A stretch of DNA of 64,000 nucleotides from NCBI GenBank assembly GCA_965220075.1, contig OZ244806.1, forward strand, positions 2,790,001-2,854,000, given 5' to 3'. The notes below the pieces were generated by a model. That model was not told where the DNA came from. It saw only the letters and a program-made list of their open reading frames with translations, and searched no databases. This DNA comes from G965220075 sp965220075 (GTDB taxonomy: Bacteria > Chloroflexota > UBA11872). Positions 1-9,500 of the stretch are shown here, in pieces (the first letter of the stretch is position 1; each line of letters starts with the position of its first letter). Position numbers and translations under genes: made by a program.

Positions 1-395
1 CCGTAGGCAAAGGCCTGCGACATGGACGTGCCCCAGAGAAAGTCCTCGCCGCGCACCAGCTCGCGCAGCAGCGAATAGACCGCCATGGCCACCCGGTCGC
101 CTTCATCCGCGTCCCGCACGTCGAGGGGGTTCAGGCCCACCGGCCAGTCGGTGTCCGAGAAGTCGAGCGCCACCACGTCCGCCTCGCGGGCAGCGGGAAT
201 CGCCCCCAGGAGCGCCCGCGCCAGGTCGCCCTTGGGATCCAGCAGCAGGATGCCGTGGCCCTGCCGAATGGCCGACAGGGCGAACCAGAACAGGAACGTG
301 CTCTTGCCCACGCCGGTGGGACCGACCACGAACAGATGCTTCAGCGCGTCGGCCGGCTTCAATCCATACGTCGCGCCCGCGTGGTGGTCATCCAT
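1..395 (-). CDS. VirD4/TraG-like type IV secretion coupling ATPase, N-terminal part (truncated by window edge)
   Basis: The first 131 codons of a P-loop ATPase. Walker A GPTGVGKS lies at residues 25-32, followed by a hydrophobic strand ending in LLLDPKGD (50-57), the usual arrangement in VirD4/TraG/HerA-type DNA-pumping ATPases. The start ATG (393-395) overlaps the upstream gene's stop by 8 bp (ATGGATGA), so the two are translationally coupled. Having Walker A so close to the N-terminus means the membrane or regulatory N-domain that usually precedes it is missing from this polypeptide; the upstream gene probably supplies it. Expected role: coupling protein that energises substrate entry into the T4SS. 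The rest of the protein, including Walker B, lies outside the window. Confidence 0.8.
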   Translation of the reverse strand, partial: MDDHHAGATYGLKPADALKHLFVVGPTGVGKSTFLFWFALSAIRQGHGILLLDPKGDLARALLGAIPAAREADVVALDFSDTDWPVGLNPLDVRDADEGDRVAMAVYSLLRELVRGEDFLWGTSMSQAFAY

Positions 396-1134
396 CGGGC
401 GGCTGTCCAACGAACAAGTCGGTGTCGATCGGCACCCGGCCTCGGCGTGGAGTCTGCCGGGTCCACACGCGGCGTCCGCGGAGCCCGACGAGGTCGCCCC
501 GCGGCCGGCCGGTCAGGGCGACGGCTTCCTCGACGCTCGCCGTGAATCTCGCCCCCGGCCAGGACTGCCGCGCCTCGACGGCGCGGACGTACGTCCGGCG
601 GCGCCAGGGCCGCCGGGCCACCAGCCGGTTGAACGGGCCGGCGCAGTCCTCGAAGACTCCCCGGACCACCTTCAGGCGGGCCCGGGCGCTCCGTTTGTCC
701 GGCCCCCGGACCAGGAGGTGCACCTCGAGGTCGATCAGGTGACCCCGGACTTTCGCCTCGGTCACGCCGGCCGCGGCTAACTGTTCGCGCGTGGCGCCGC
801 GCGCCTCCGGCGTATACGACTGGCCGGACAGCGCGAAGCTGAGCATTTCGCGCAGGGCCTCGCCGGCGCCCCGACCAAGGTCTCGCAGGACGCGACCCTG
901 TCCCGGCCAACGGCCGGCGCGCAGGGAGTTGACCGCGGTCCATCCCCACCGACGGGTCCGTGCGCCGATCGGGCTGGCGATGGTGCGGATCACCACCAGT
1001 TCATCGGGCCCCAGACCGTGGAAGGCCAGATCCAGCAGCGGGCTGGCCTCCAGGTCATCCCATAGCGGCAGCGCCCAGGACCGCTTCGGTCGGAGATAGG
1101 CTCCCACGACAACAGGGGCCTCACCCGTGGTCAT
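388..1134 (-). CDS. Conserved protein preceding a VirD4-like ATPase, possible detached N-terminal domain
   Basis: 248 residues starting MTTGEAP at an ATG that overlaps the previous stop (ATGA at 1131-1134). A longer open frame extends upstream, but its translation is low-complexity Arg/Ala/Pro and antisense-like, so the internal ATG is preferred. The protein is soluble and mixed alpha/beta, with VHLLVRG and AYLRPKRSW segments and no membrane span. In conjugative ATPases of candidate phyla and Chloroflexota a DUF8128-type domain of similar size often comes just before the ATPase domain in one polypeptide; here it appears to be a separate gene overlapping the ATPase start by 8 bp. Family assignment is inference. 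Confidence 0.6.
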   Translation of the reverse strand: MTTGEAPVVVGAYLRPKRSWALPLWDDLEASPLLDLAFHGLGPDELVVIRTIASPIGARTRRWGWTAVNSLRAGRWPGQGRVLRDLGRGAGEALREMLSFALSGQSYTPEARGATREQLAAAGVTEAKVRGHLIDLEVHLLVRGPDKRSARARLKVVRGVFEDCAGPFNRLVARRPWRRRTYVRAVEARQSWPGARFTASVEEAVALTGRPRGDLVGLRGRRVWTRQTPRRGRVPIDTDLFVGQPPDG

Positions 1135-1532
1135 GCCGTCGCCTCGGGCTGGGATTCGTGGATGGGGTCGGGCGCATCGCGCCGGCCGGCGAGCGCCGCC
1201 ACGAGACGCGGCCACCATCCGCCGACCCGACGGCGGCGTTCGGCGGCGTCCAGGTGCTCGGCGTAGCCGCGCGCTGCCGTCTGCGTGCGCGCGAGCAGAC
1301 CTTGGAGACGCCGATGCTCGCGGCGCGAGTTCTCGAGTTCGTGTCGCAGCCCCTCGATTTCGCGGCTCAGGTCGACGATCTGGCCTCGGGCCGCCGCAAG
1401 GTCGCGCTGCGCTTCCGCCGCCGTGTCGATGGCAGCCAGCCGCTGCTCGAGGAGCGCCGCCAACCGGTCGCGCTCCTGCTCGACCGCTTGCAGCCGCCCC
1501 ATCAGTCGCGACACGGCACGTCCGCCTTTCAT
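1131..1532 (-). CDS. Coiled-coil protein, first gene of the coupling-ATPase operon
   Basis: 133 residues. Residues about 10-100 are a long heptad-like helix (LQAVEQERDRLAALLEQRL, then EIEGLRHELENSRREHRRLQ), predicted to be a dimeric coiled coil. The C-terminus is a short basic/aromatic stretch (GGWWPRLVAAL) that could touch the membrane. It overlaps the next gene by 4 bp (ATGA), so it belongs to the operon with the VirD4-like ATPase. No family recognised; a structural or accessory conjugation protein is likely from position only. Confidence 0.6.
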   Translation of the reverse strand: MKGGRAVSRLMGRLQAVEQERDRLAALLEQRLAAIDTAAEAQRDLAAARGQIVDLSREIEGLRHELENSRREHRRLQGLLARTQTAARGYAEHLDAAERRRRVGGWWPRLVAALAGRRDAPDPIHESQPEATA

Positions 1533-2082
1533 TGGTCGTCGGCCTGTAGGCCACCGCCGGACCGGGCGGCATCTCCGGCGCCCGGTTCAGCGGCGTACAG
1601 CTACCGTAGGGGCGGCGGCAGCGGCGGGGAATCCAGGTTTCCGTAATTCCACCGCGGCAACTCCAGCCGAACTCCCCAGCAGGATTCAGCAGGGGGCTGC
1701 CTAGCTCGAGCCGCGGCTAGGAGATCAACCGTCCTGTTGGATGCCAGAGGCCCGCTGTTGGTCGCGGGCCCTTCGTCCCGCAAGCCCCTGATTTCGAGCG
1801 GCAGTCAAAACGGGCGAATGGCAGGCTCTGCGCTGCTGGGTCACGTCGCTCAGTTTGATCTTCCACCGCCGCTGCTGGCGTACATCACCTGGTCGCCGGG
1901 ACCGTGTCCCCCAGATACTGGCAACTCGAGAGTTTGCGGCTGTGGCGGACGCCATTCCCGGTCGAGTCGGCCGATGCGCAGTGGCCATTCGGGCATTCCT
2001 TGCGTGGGGAAGCCTTAGGAGCTCATATACCAATCTAGCCACGGACGTCGCATGAGCAGGTAGCGGTGTCGGTTGTGGCGTT
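1533..2082. other. Gene-free stretch upstream of the coiled-coil/ATPase operon
   Basis: About 550 bp with only short overlapping frames on both strands and no recognisable domain, ribosome binding site or RNA gene. It should contain the promoter for the minus-strand operon starting at 1532, but no convincing -35/-10 pair was found. Confidence 0.4.
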
Positions 2083-2427
2083 GTGCGCCGGATGCGTTTT
2101 ACCGGTCAACTGATAGCGGCGGGGCTGGCGCTGACCGCGGGGATCGTCGGCACCGCGATTGAGGCTGACGCAGCCGCCCACGTAGTCATCATCGTGTGCC
2201 TGAGGGTCCCGGCGGGAGCGATGGTCGCTACGGCCACATGGGCGTATGTGGCGGATCGCCGGGAAGGACAAGACCGCGACAGTCGATATGCGTCCACCAT
2301 GGATACGATGCGTGTGGGCTTTGGCGATGAGCTTCCTCCACTTCCTGCCAGCGGAACAATCCAGGCTGATACAAGAAGGTCTAGCCGTCGCCAGCGCATC
2401 CGCACCTGGCTGGCCACCGCAGTCTGA
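2083..2427 (+). CDS. Possible small two-helix membrane protein
   Basis: 114 codons from GTG 2083 (or ATG 2092). Two hydrophobic segments, about residues 8-28 and 32-53, are followed by a charged tail rich in Arg/Asp and an RRSSRRQRIR stretch. This would be a small inner-membrane protein with a cytosolic tail. No Shine-Dalgarno is evident and no family was recognised, so it could be a chance frame. Confidence 0.3.
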   Translation: MRRMRFTGQLIAAGLALTAGIVGTAIEADAAAHVVIIVCLRVPAGAMVATATWAYVADRREGQDRDSRYASTMDTMRVGFGDELPPLPASGTIQADTRRSSRRQRIRTWLATAV

Positions 2428-2718
2428 CACCGGAGACGGCCGAGATCACGCCGCAGCGACGGCGCGATAGCGTGGGCTGGGCTGTTACGGCCGGGATACA
2501 TGGGCTTGAGTCGGCTGGTGTCGATTGGCGGCGTCGTGGACGCGATGCGTCGCCCTTAACTTTCAGCGTGAGTCATCACGACCAGCCTGGGTGGTCGGCG
2601 TCGCACTGGCTTGGGGGCGTGTCTTCGAGCGGTGCGGGTGGTGGCAGGTGGCTGACGTCGCCACGGCACTGCTTGGCCATCGGGCTACTAGTGATGCGGG
2701 AGATCAACCGGGCACGTA

Positions 2719-2895
2719 TCAAGGACCGGCGAATTCGTAGGGCATTAGACGAGTTGAAGGAATCGGCGCGCGCCAACGGTCGTACGTCGAGGGGTGTATC
2801 CCCAAAAGCCGGCAGGCTGCTCGGACATTGCCCAGCTCGTCAGCGAGCGCGAACAGCCGTAGCCGAAACCGGTACAACACGTCATCATGGGTCAT
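2719..2895 (-). pseudogene. IS481-type transposase, N-terminal helix-turn-helix remnant
   Basis: Reading from ATG 2895 gives 58 residues whose first ~45 match the start of IS481-like transposases: MTHDDVLYRFRLRLFALAD, then ELGNVRAACRLLGIHPSTY, a helix-turn-helix with the S-T-Y recognition segment. The frame then loses similarity and stops at 2719-2721. The DDE catalytic domain (about 250 residues) is absent on either strand nearby. This is an insertion-sequence scar within the mobile island. Confidence 0.65.
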
Positions 2896-3011
2896 GAGCG
2901 GTGCCTCGCTTCCATCTCATCGCTTGATCCCGACGAGATGCCGCGTGCACCGCTCCCTGGCGTCAGCCCAACCCGACGTCCGGTGTCGCATCTATTTGCG
3001 AAGAGGACACT

Positions 3012-3791
3012 CTAGTCCGGTGTGCGACGGCCTGGTGGGTCCTGAACGTTTGAGGAGCTCATAAGCCAGGGCGCCACCTGTGCCCAAGCCAGCCTTAGAA
3101 TGTTTCTTGTGCGACTCTGAATAATCTCGTCGGTCCATTTGTCCACTGCGACAACCGAGTCGAGCAAGTTCAGGTTTTCTTGACCACGCAGCAGGTTCTC
3201 GGTCTTCCTGCCGAACCCGTATCCGCCCTTCTTTGCTTCCTCTAGAACACTTTCGCGTTCACCGTGGTCCTTCGAAGCCAGGGCCGCATAGAACGCCTTC
3301 TTCTTCGCCCACGGCGCGTTCCCGATCGCCTGATTCTCCCTTTCTGGGAGCAGTACGAGGTTGCCCAGTAGGTTCCGTGTGATTTGACGTTGGTAGATCT
3401 CGGCCTGCCAGCCAGTACCACGATCGCTCTCGGGCGCGACGTGCTCGACCGTGGCGTACTTTGGCTCGACCCAATTCCGATGAGTGAAGAAATCAATGCC
3501 GGACGCTGGAACAACAGTCCCCCGCGTGAGCATGCCTGGCCGCCCGTCTTCTTGGCCAGCATTGTGATGTGCCGCGAATAACAAAAAGCGAATCAATGCT
3601 TGTGGGGCACGTGCTCCGAGGTCCAGCTCTTCCGCCTTCTTTATCCATGTGTCTTCGTTCTCGAAGTCGATATCTAGTCGTCCCAGGAATCTCCGGAACT
3701 CGGCCTGCAGATCTTCCACGGCCATGACGTCATTACTCAGCGTTATCCCGGCAGACAGAGGGTCGCCGCCTCCAGCCGGTTGATCCTTCAT
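3012..3791 (-). CDS. gmrD: DUF1524 (GmrD/His-Me-finger nuclease) subunit of a split GmrSD/SspE-like effector
   Basis: 259 residues. The DUF1524 signature is clear in the middle: TVEHVAPE, then NLLGNLVLLPERENQAIGN and WAKKKAFY, the His and Asn positions of the His-Me-finger nuclease. DUF262-DUF1524 proteins are modification-sensing restriction effectors: GmrSD cuts glucosylated hydroxymethylcytosine DNA, and SspE responds to phosphorothioate DNA. The start ATG (3789-3791) shares a base with the stop of the DUF262 gene (TGATG), a classic termination-reinitiation junction, so the halves should be made in fixed ratio. In most family members both domains are one chain. Position beside PT-type genes favours an SspE-like role; this is inference. 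Confidence 0.8.
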   Translation of the reverse strand: MKDQPAGGGDPLSAGITLSNDVMAVEDLQAEFRRFLGRLDIDFENEDTWIKKAEELDLGARAPQALIRFLLFAAHHNAGQEDGRPGMLTRGTVVPASGIDFFTHRNWVEPKYATVEHVAPESDRGTGWQAEIYQRQITRNLLGNLVLLPERENQAIGNAPWAKKKAFYAALASKDHGERESVLEEAKKGGYGFGRKTENLLRGQENLNLLDSVVAVDKWTDEIIQSRTRNILRLAWAQVAPWLMSSSNVQDPPGRRTPD

Positions 3792-5302
3792 CAGCTTTCG
3801 GAAATCGCTATCGATCCCAGCCGTTCGGCCGTAGTAGCACGCCTGAGGGCGAGAAAGGCAGCAACCGCCTTCGTAGCGCGCAGAAGCGTCCTATGTTTGT
3901 CGGCATCGCCGTGCCGAACCCAGTACCGCGCGAGTATCGGAATTGCTAATGTCGTCTTCGTATCCGCGATGAAGCGGAGGCATAGCCTCAGCGTATCGGA
4001 GTCAGCTGCGCCAAGAGCACTAATGCCCAGAGCGTTGATCGCCGCCACTTCCCAATACTGCGCTCGGAACTCACCGACACACGCCAGCCCCTCAACAAAC
4101 GCTCTGGCGTGTGCCATACTCGATTGTTTTGCCCGCCCGAACCTGTCCCGCAGGTAGGACCTCTGACTAGCTGCATCCTGCGGAAGCCGATAGCCGTCCA
4201 AATACAGGGCAAACGATGTCAACATCAACTTGGATTCATTCTGGCGTCGCGAGGGATCCGGATAGGTTGAAGTCAGCGTCCCGTCCAGACCGTCCCATCG
4301 CTCCTGTGATTTCGACCCGGAATACCCGGAACCACACCGGTTCTCGAATACCACCACGAGAGGCTTAAAGGTCTCTAGTGCCGTGAGGGGCTCGCCTGTT
4401 GTGTTGAGGGAATCGAACATGTCGTACGCATATTCCTCGTCCTGTGACTCCACTCTTGTGAGGACGACTCGCCGCATGAAATAAGAGCTGAATAGCAAGA
4501 TCCTCGCTAGACCTTCACAGGCACTCGACTTCGCCATGAGACCGACCTGCTGATCTTGCATCTGTGGCGATGTCTCGTCCAGCTTTCTCCAAAGTGCGGC
4601 ATACCCGGGGAGTGTGAAGCTTGTGCGCTCGACCGTGCTAACATCAATGGGCCCGTCATCGTCCTTGAACTTGTTGTGGTATAGATAGTCAGAAAGACGT
4701 TGATACAGGTGCTTATAAGTAGACCACATATGATCGTCAGAGCTTCCTGGAAATGCCTTAGGTGGAAATACTGATCGATGATTCTCAGAATACGTCTCAA
4801 GAGCAGTCAAAAAACGAGCAATAGACGATGTGTACTTCGACTCTCGAGATGAACTACCCCGGTGATCGTCCATGCGGACGAGCCGGGGATAGAAGACATT
4901 GCCGTCGAGTCGATGGATCTGCCCAAGGGCACACTGCCTCAACGAGACTAGCTGGAGATCGCATTCGGCGTCTAGCCAATCCTGCAGCGCTGTGTCAGAA
5001 TTGGCGATGTCATTTCTGTGTGTTGTGATGAGATGAAAGAGAGAACATGCCGTGAGAATCAGAGACGTGAGCCGCTGCTGACCGTCAATGACCAAGAGCG
5101 AGACGCCGTCAAACGTTGCTTCACGGCCGCCTCTGGTAAGAATAATGCTCCCCAAAAAGGTAAAACCCTGCTGCCCTGCTTGTGATAGGCGTGAGAAACC
5201 ATTAAGGCAGTCTTCAAGAAGCCGGTCAATATTGGTTTCGTCCCAAGTGTATTCCCGCTGGTATTCCGGGATCTTGTAGCCGGCGGAGCTGTTATGCGCC
5301 AT
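3791..5302 (-). CDS. gmrS: DUF262 (GmrS-like) NTPase/sensor subunit of a split GmrSD/SspE-like effector
   Basis: 503 residues with the DUF262 hallmarks: KIPEYQREYTW (about 9-19) and LLVIDGQQRLTSLILTA (about 67-83), the DGQQR nucleotide-binding loop. The remainder is alpha-helical, as in the family. DUF262 hydrolyses NTP and gates the DUF1524 nuclease encoded by the next, TGATG-coupled gene. The annotated ATG gives an unusually short lead-in to the YQR motif. The same frame stays open upstream for at least 22 codons with family-like residues (NLQAKDLF...) but no ATG/GTG/TTG, so the N-terminus is uncertain. GC content is lower than in the neighbours, suggesting separate acquisition. Confidence 0.8.
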   Translation of the reverse strand: MAHNSSAGYKIPEYQREYTWDETNIDRLLEDCLNGFSRLSQAGQQGFTFLGSIILTRGGREATFDGVSLLVIDGQQRLTSLILTACSLFHLITTHRNDIANSDTALQDWLDAECDLQLVSLRQCALGQIHRLDGNVFYPRLVRMDDHRGSSSRESKYTSSIARFLTALETYSENHRSVFPPKAFPGSSDDHMWSTYKHLYQRLSDYLYHNKFKDDDGPIDVSTVERTSFTLPGYAALWRKLDETSPQMQDQQVGLMAKSSACEGLARILLFSSYFMRRVVLTRVESQDEEYAYDMFDSLNTTGEPLTALETFKPLVVVFENRCGSGYSGSKSQERWDGLDGTLTSTYPDPSRRQNESKLMLTSFALYLDGYRLPQDAASQRSYLRDRFGRAKQSSMAHARAFVEGLACVGEFRAQYWEVAAINALGISALGAADSDTLRLCLRFIADTKTTLAIPILARYWVRHGDADKHRTLLRATKAVAAFLALRRATTAERLGSIAISES

Positions 5303-5694
5303 GAAGGTTTCCCATAGGCTACTTGTTTCCGCTTCGAAGAGATCCTTTGCTTGAAGGTTTATTATAGTCTCCGGCTCTCTCCGCAGTACCCTACATACAA
5401 TGAACCGGGGGGTTGTTGGCGACTTTCGAAGCGCGCCCGTTTGTCCACGGGTAAGTGGATTGTACTGAGGGTAGGTCTGTTCGTGCGCATTGTCACGCTA
5501 CGGTGGACCAACTTCCCAAGTGCGGCCGGACGCCGGTAACGCGGTTGCGACGCTTGAATTCCGAGGTCGAGCGGGAGCACCAAAGTTTGACCTTGGAGCC
5601 CTAGTGCCGGAGACAGCCGCGCCGCCGTGCTCCGAATAGCGCCGATGAAGGTGGTGCTTCGGACCGTCAACGCGCCATTCAGGGTGCGTCTTGG
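5303..5694. other. Intergenic region upstream of the DUF262 gene
   Basis: About 390 bp. The only structured element noted is a minus-strand TATAAT at 5361-5366. No gene or RNA seen; it separates the split DUF262/DUF1524 operon from the end of the PAPS-reductase operon. Confidence 0.4.
5361..5366 (-). promoter_or_regulatory. Candidate -10 box for the DUF262/DUF1524 operon
   Basis: The minus strand reads TATAAT exactly, which would give a start site about 50 nt upstream of the ATG at 5302. No good -35 hexamer sits 16-18 bp upstream, so promoter status rests on the -10 match alone. Confidence 0.35.
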
Positions 5695-6522
5695 TCACTT
5701 GTGGCAGGCGATGCACACTTTTTCCTGGCCATACAGGTCGTCGATGTCGATTGGCTCGTAACCGGGACGGAGGGGGTTCCTCGGCGTTCGGGCCCGGATG
5801 CGGGCCAAGCGCTGTTCGTGGTCCCGCCGAATCTCCTCGACCCGTTCAGGCCGCCCCAGCTCCTCCAGTGACTCCCCGTAGCTCCACGCGAACGGGGAGC
5901 CATCGTCCAGGGCGGTCTTCTCGTAGCGGCGGGCTTCCTCGAAGTAGTTTGGGTGGCGCTCCTTCAGGCGGACCCACTCAATCTTTTGCTGGAAGAAGCA
6001 GAACGTGCAGCCGCTACGTGTCCGCCACTCGTAGTACGCCGGCAGGCCCAAACCCACGCCATCAAGGATCTCCAAAACGCCGACCTTGTCTACGCCCGCC
6101 TCCTTTAGCGGCAGCCTGACAATCAGACGCTCATGCTTGGAGGCGTAGCCCTCTCTGTACTCCTCGTCGGCGCGGATCGCGACGTAGCTGAGTACGGTGT
6201 CGCCGTCCTCAAGCATGGGCGCGACCCAATGCTCGAAGGGGCGGATCTTTAGTTGGCGCGTGCACCAACGCGTCTGCGGAGAAGGCAGAAAGTTGTTGTA
6301 CTGCTTGAGCCAGAAGTCGAAGTCCCGATCGGGATTCAGGCGAATAATTGGTTTGCCGAGGAATCCCTCAAGCTGCGCGAGGAACTCGTATACCTCCGGC
6401 AGTTCCTTCCCGGTGTCCGTGAAAAAGTAGTCGATGTCGATTTCGGGGTGGTGCTCGCGCATGTACACCGCGAGGGCTGCGCTGTCGCGGCCACCGGAGA
6501 GCCCTAGCACGTGACGCTCCAT
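5695..6522 (-). CDS. PAPS-reductase/ATP-pyrophosphatase-fold enzyme, DndC/SspD-like
   Basis: 275 residues. The PP-loop SGGRDS at residues 9-14 marks the adenine-nucleotide alpha-hydrolase/PAPS reductase fold. Cysteines sit where DndC-type enzymes hold an Fe-S cluster: WCTRQLK (C87), GCTFC (C172, C175), plus a C-terminal CIACH (C270, C273). In phosphorothioation systems this enzyme activates the DNA backbone for sulfur insertion, using sulfur mobilised by a cysteine desulfurase, which is also encoded here (10945-12102). It is shorter than typical DndC (about 500 residues), closer to SspD or BrxP-like proteins. It is the last gene of the operon after the 1111-residue ATPase (10-bp gap). Confidence 0.85.
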   Translation of the reverse strand: MERHVLGLSGGRDSAALAVYMREHHPEIDIDYFFTDTGKELPEVYEFLAQLEGFLGKPIIRLNPDRDFDFWLKQYNNFLPSPQTRWCTRQLKIRPFEHWVAPMLEDGDTVLSYVAIRADEEYREGYASKHERLIVRLPLKEAGVDKVGVLEILDGVGLGLPAYYEWRTRSGCTFCFFQQKIEWVRLKERHPNYFEEARRYEKTALDDGSPFAWSYGESLEELGRPERVEEIRRDHEQRLARIRARTPRNPLRPGYEPIDIDDLYGQEKVCIACHK

Positions 6523-6532
6523 TCTGCCGCTC

Positions 6533-9500
6533 CTATTCGTAGCCCATGAGCCGGGCGCTCACTTCGGCGAGCGCAGCGAGCACAATGTGGTCTCGCTTGT
6601 GATCGCTGCCGTTGAGTGCATTCTCGATTCGCGCTCTCAGCGACTCGATCTCGGGCCGGTCGGCGTCGGTCACATCGAACTCGTCGTGTGCAAGTTTGCT
6701 GTGGCCGTCCATGCCGACGACAACGGCCATCCCATGACGCTTGTCGCCGCGACCCTTCACGTGCGCGAACGCCTCCTGACGGACGAACTCACGCGCCATC
6801 GTGGCGAGCGCCACCGCCGCGTGGCCCGCATCCTGGTCCGTCCAGGCGACGGGAGGCTTGTTGAGGGCTAGACCGGCGAGCCCCTCGATGTCCGCGTTGG
6901 TCGCATAGAAGCGGGCGATGCGCACCGCAAACGCCTCCTGTCGGTGGTCCGCGCCAAGTTCCCGAATATTCTCAGCGCGTGCACGCAACTCATCCAGCGA
7001 CCCGCTCGATGCGTTCGGCGTCTGCAACTCGGCCAATAGCGTCTCCTTCAAGCGGCGCAGCATTGCCGGGTACGCGTCTCGCAGTTCGTGCAGGCCTTCG
7101 CGTACGCGTGCTGCTACGAGTTGCAGGTCCGCCTCGCCGCCCGACTCCAAGGGAAAGCTCAACGTTTGCGGGAGGTCGTCGAAGAGCAGTCTGTTGGGAT
7201 CCTTTGCGTGTCTGAGCAGCCGCCGGACAAGGCGGGCATTGGCCGAGAGCTGGCGGGTGCGGCCTGTCCACGCCGGCAACCCATCGTGTATAGCGACTAA
7301 CCCCCTCGCCACGTCGATTGGCTTCAGATCCGTGAGTTGGTTCTCAGCATCGACCTCTCGAACGACGTCGGCCAATTCCGACAGAAGTTGGCGGGACACG
7401 TCCGGAAGGTCCATCCACCGGACCTGTATGTCGTTCGGGTCTCGGGTGAGGAAGTCCATGTCGAGATCGGTGATGCGGGCCTGGAATATCCCTTCTCGAT
7501 AGAAGGCAAGGTCGTGCTGGTTGGAGAGCATGAACGCCGCTGCGAGTATTGGGAGAAGCCCGTCCTTGATGCCAAACGGAGGCTCACGCCAGGCGCTGTA
7601 CAGCTCGGCCGTCGACACCGACCGGTGCGAGTTGCTCTGGACGAACTCCTCGGCCGCCCGCCATACAGGGGCAAGGCTGCCGTTACCTCGGGCCGGGGGA
7701 CGGACGAATCGCCAGCCGTCTGCGGCGGGGGCATACAGTCCGGGTCCCTCAATCAGCGACGCGAACAAGCCGCCCTCCGCAGGGAAGCCTTCAATACCCA
7801 GACGCTCCGCTCCCTCGTTGAAGGCCATCCGGTGGAGCAGGATGTTCCGCGCGGCAATGGCATTGCTTGAGGGCCTGGTTCGATTCAGGAGCTCGTTATG
7901 CAGGTGTGGTGCTCGGTGGAACCGCTCGTCGGCGAGATCCGAAGCCAGGCTGTTGAGTTGTGCGTGGTCGAGCTGCACCACGCGATGCCCGCGGCGGCAC
8001 CATCGCGCCTTACTCAGGGCCTGCCCGAGTTCGGTTTCGATCCGTACTTGGAGCTCAACGATCCGGCCGTCGACTTCCATGCGCGCCACGCGGTCTCCCT
8101 GCAATTCGGGCGTGTGGTCGCGGACGCGTTCCAAGGCGAGGAGATCTCGCGCGAGCGTGGTGACCTCCCACGCTGGGCGATCGGCGATGCCGATGACGAG
8201 GTCGTGGTTGGCGCTGCTCGCCGCCGCCTCTCGAGCTATCCGCTCAGATCGCTGTAGCAAATCGCCCTTGATCGGCAAGGCGAGGAAAAAGGCTCCGGCC
8301 GAGCCGTCATTCGGGTTGTACTTGGCTGCGGTTTCCAGCAGTTCGCACAAGGGGACGATGACGGTGTCGTACGATCTTAGTGTTCCCGTCTCGTGGTAAT
8401 GGCGCTTCGCGATGATGGGCTGGAAATCCGCGAGGGCGGTCAGCCGCTCGTGGTCGAGGTCGGCGATCGATTCGTACGCTTCCTCGACGGCCTGCTCGAT
8501 ATCGAAGTCACTCCCCTCGAAAATGCTATACGCGTTGGTGTACTTCCGATAGATAATGAGCGACCGCTCCATGAGGTCGGAAAGAGCTCCCGAGATATCT
8601 TCAAACGAGTGCTCCGGAAGCGCCGCCCTGAGCAAGTCTACGCTCGGTGCCAATCCAGACCGCTCCTTGAAGAGATCGACGAGCGCGATGGTCTTCAGGA
8701 GCCGAAGGTGAAGATTGTCGGCGCCAATTGCCTCGAGTCGCTCGACCGCGTCGACGGCCAATGCCCACCGGTGTCCATCAGGTGACGCCATGATGGACGG
8801 CTCGAGGTTGAACCGGAGGTAGCCCCACAAGAGCTCAGGTGTGTAGAGCTCGGTGGCGCCGGCCGTTCGTAGGAAATCCTGAAAGCCCTGCGGCTCAGTT
8901 GAGTTCAGAAACCCGAATATGCTGCGCTGGTTCTGCCCGAATCGGCGCCGCGAGATTGGGCCGAGGAGGCATGCAACGATTGGGTGTAGAGGCCAGCACC
9001 CGTCCAACAGGTCCGCGGTGGCGGGCCGCCTCGCCAGGGCCGCGACCGTCGTCGCGCACTCGCTAGGCGCACGCGGGCGGCGACCGTTCTCTATTGCGCG
9101 ACTGACGAGGTCAATCTGCTCCTCGGGGGCGACCGTGATAGTCAGGTCGACGAACCGTCCGTGGATCTTTGCCCACTCGTGTCGCATTTCCCTAGAGAGC
9201 CGGTGTGCATACTCCGCGAACGCCTGATGCAGGATGCCGATTACGATGAGCCGGCGGTCGCTGCGCGAGGCCAACTCCGCAAGCTCCTGAAAGAAATAGA
9301 TGTCGGCTCCCTCGGGCGCGGCTCCTTCGAGGAACTTGCCCATCTCGTCAATAAGAACGACGAGACCCTCGCTCGCGCTCGGCGTGCACTTCGCGACTTG
9401 CGACAGCTTGTCCAATACCTCTCCGTCGCTCCATTCCCCTGAGCGCCGACGCTTCACAAGTCTCGAGTCCTCGAGTGCCTCACCCACCACCTGTGCCGGG

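Noticed and set aside
85..780. 231-codon plus-strand frame over the coupling-ATPase genes
   Set aside because: Antisense shadow of the minus-strand operon; no ribosome binding site or domain, composition Arg/Pro/Ser-rich.
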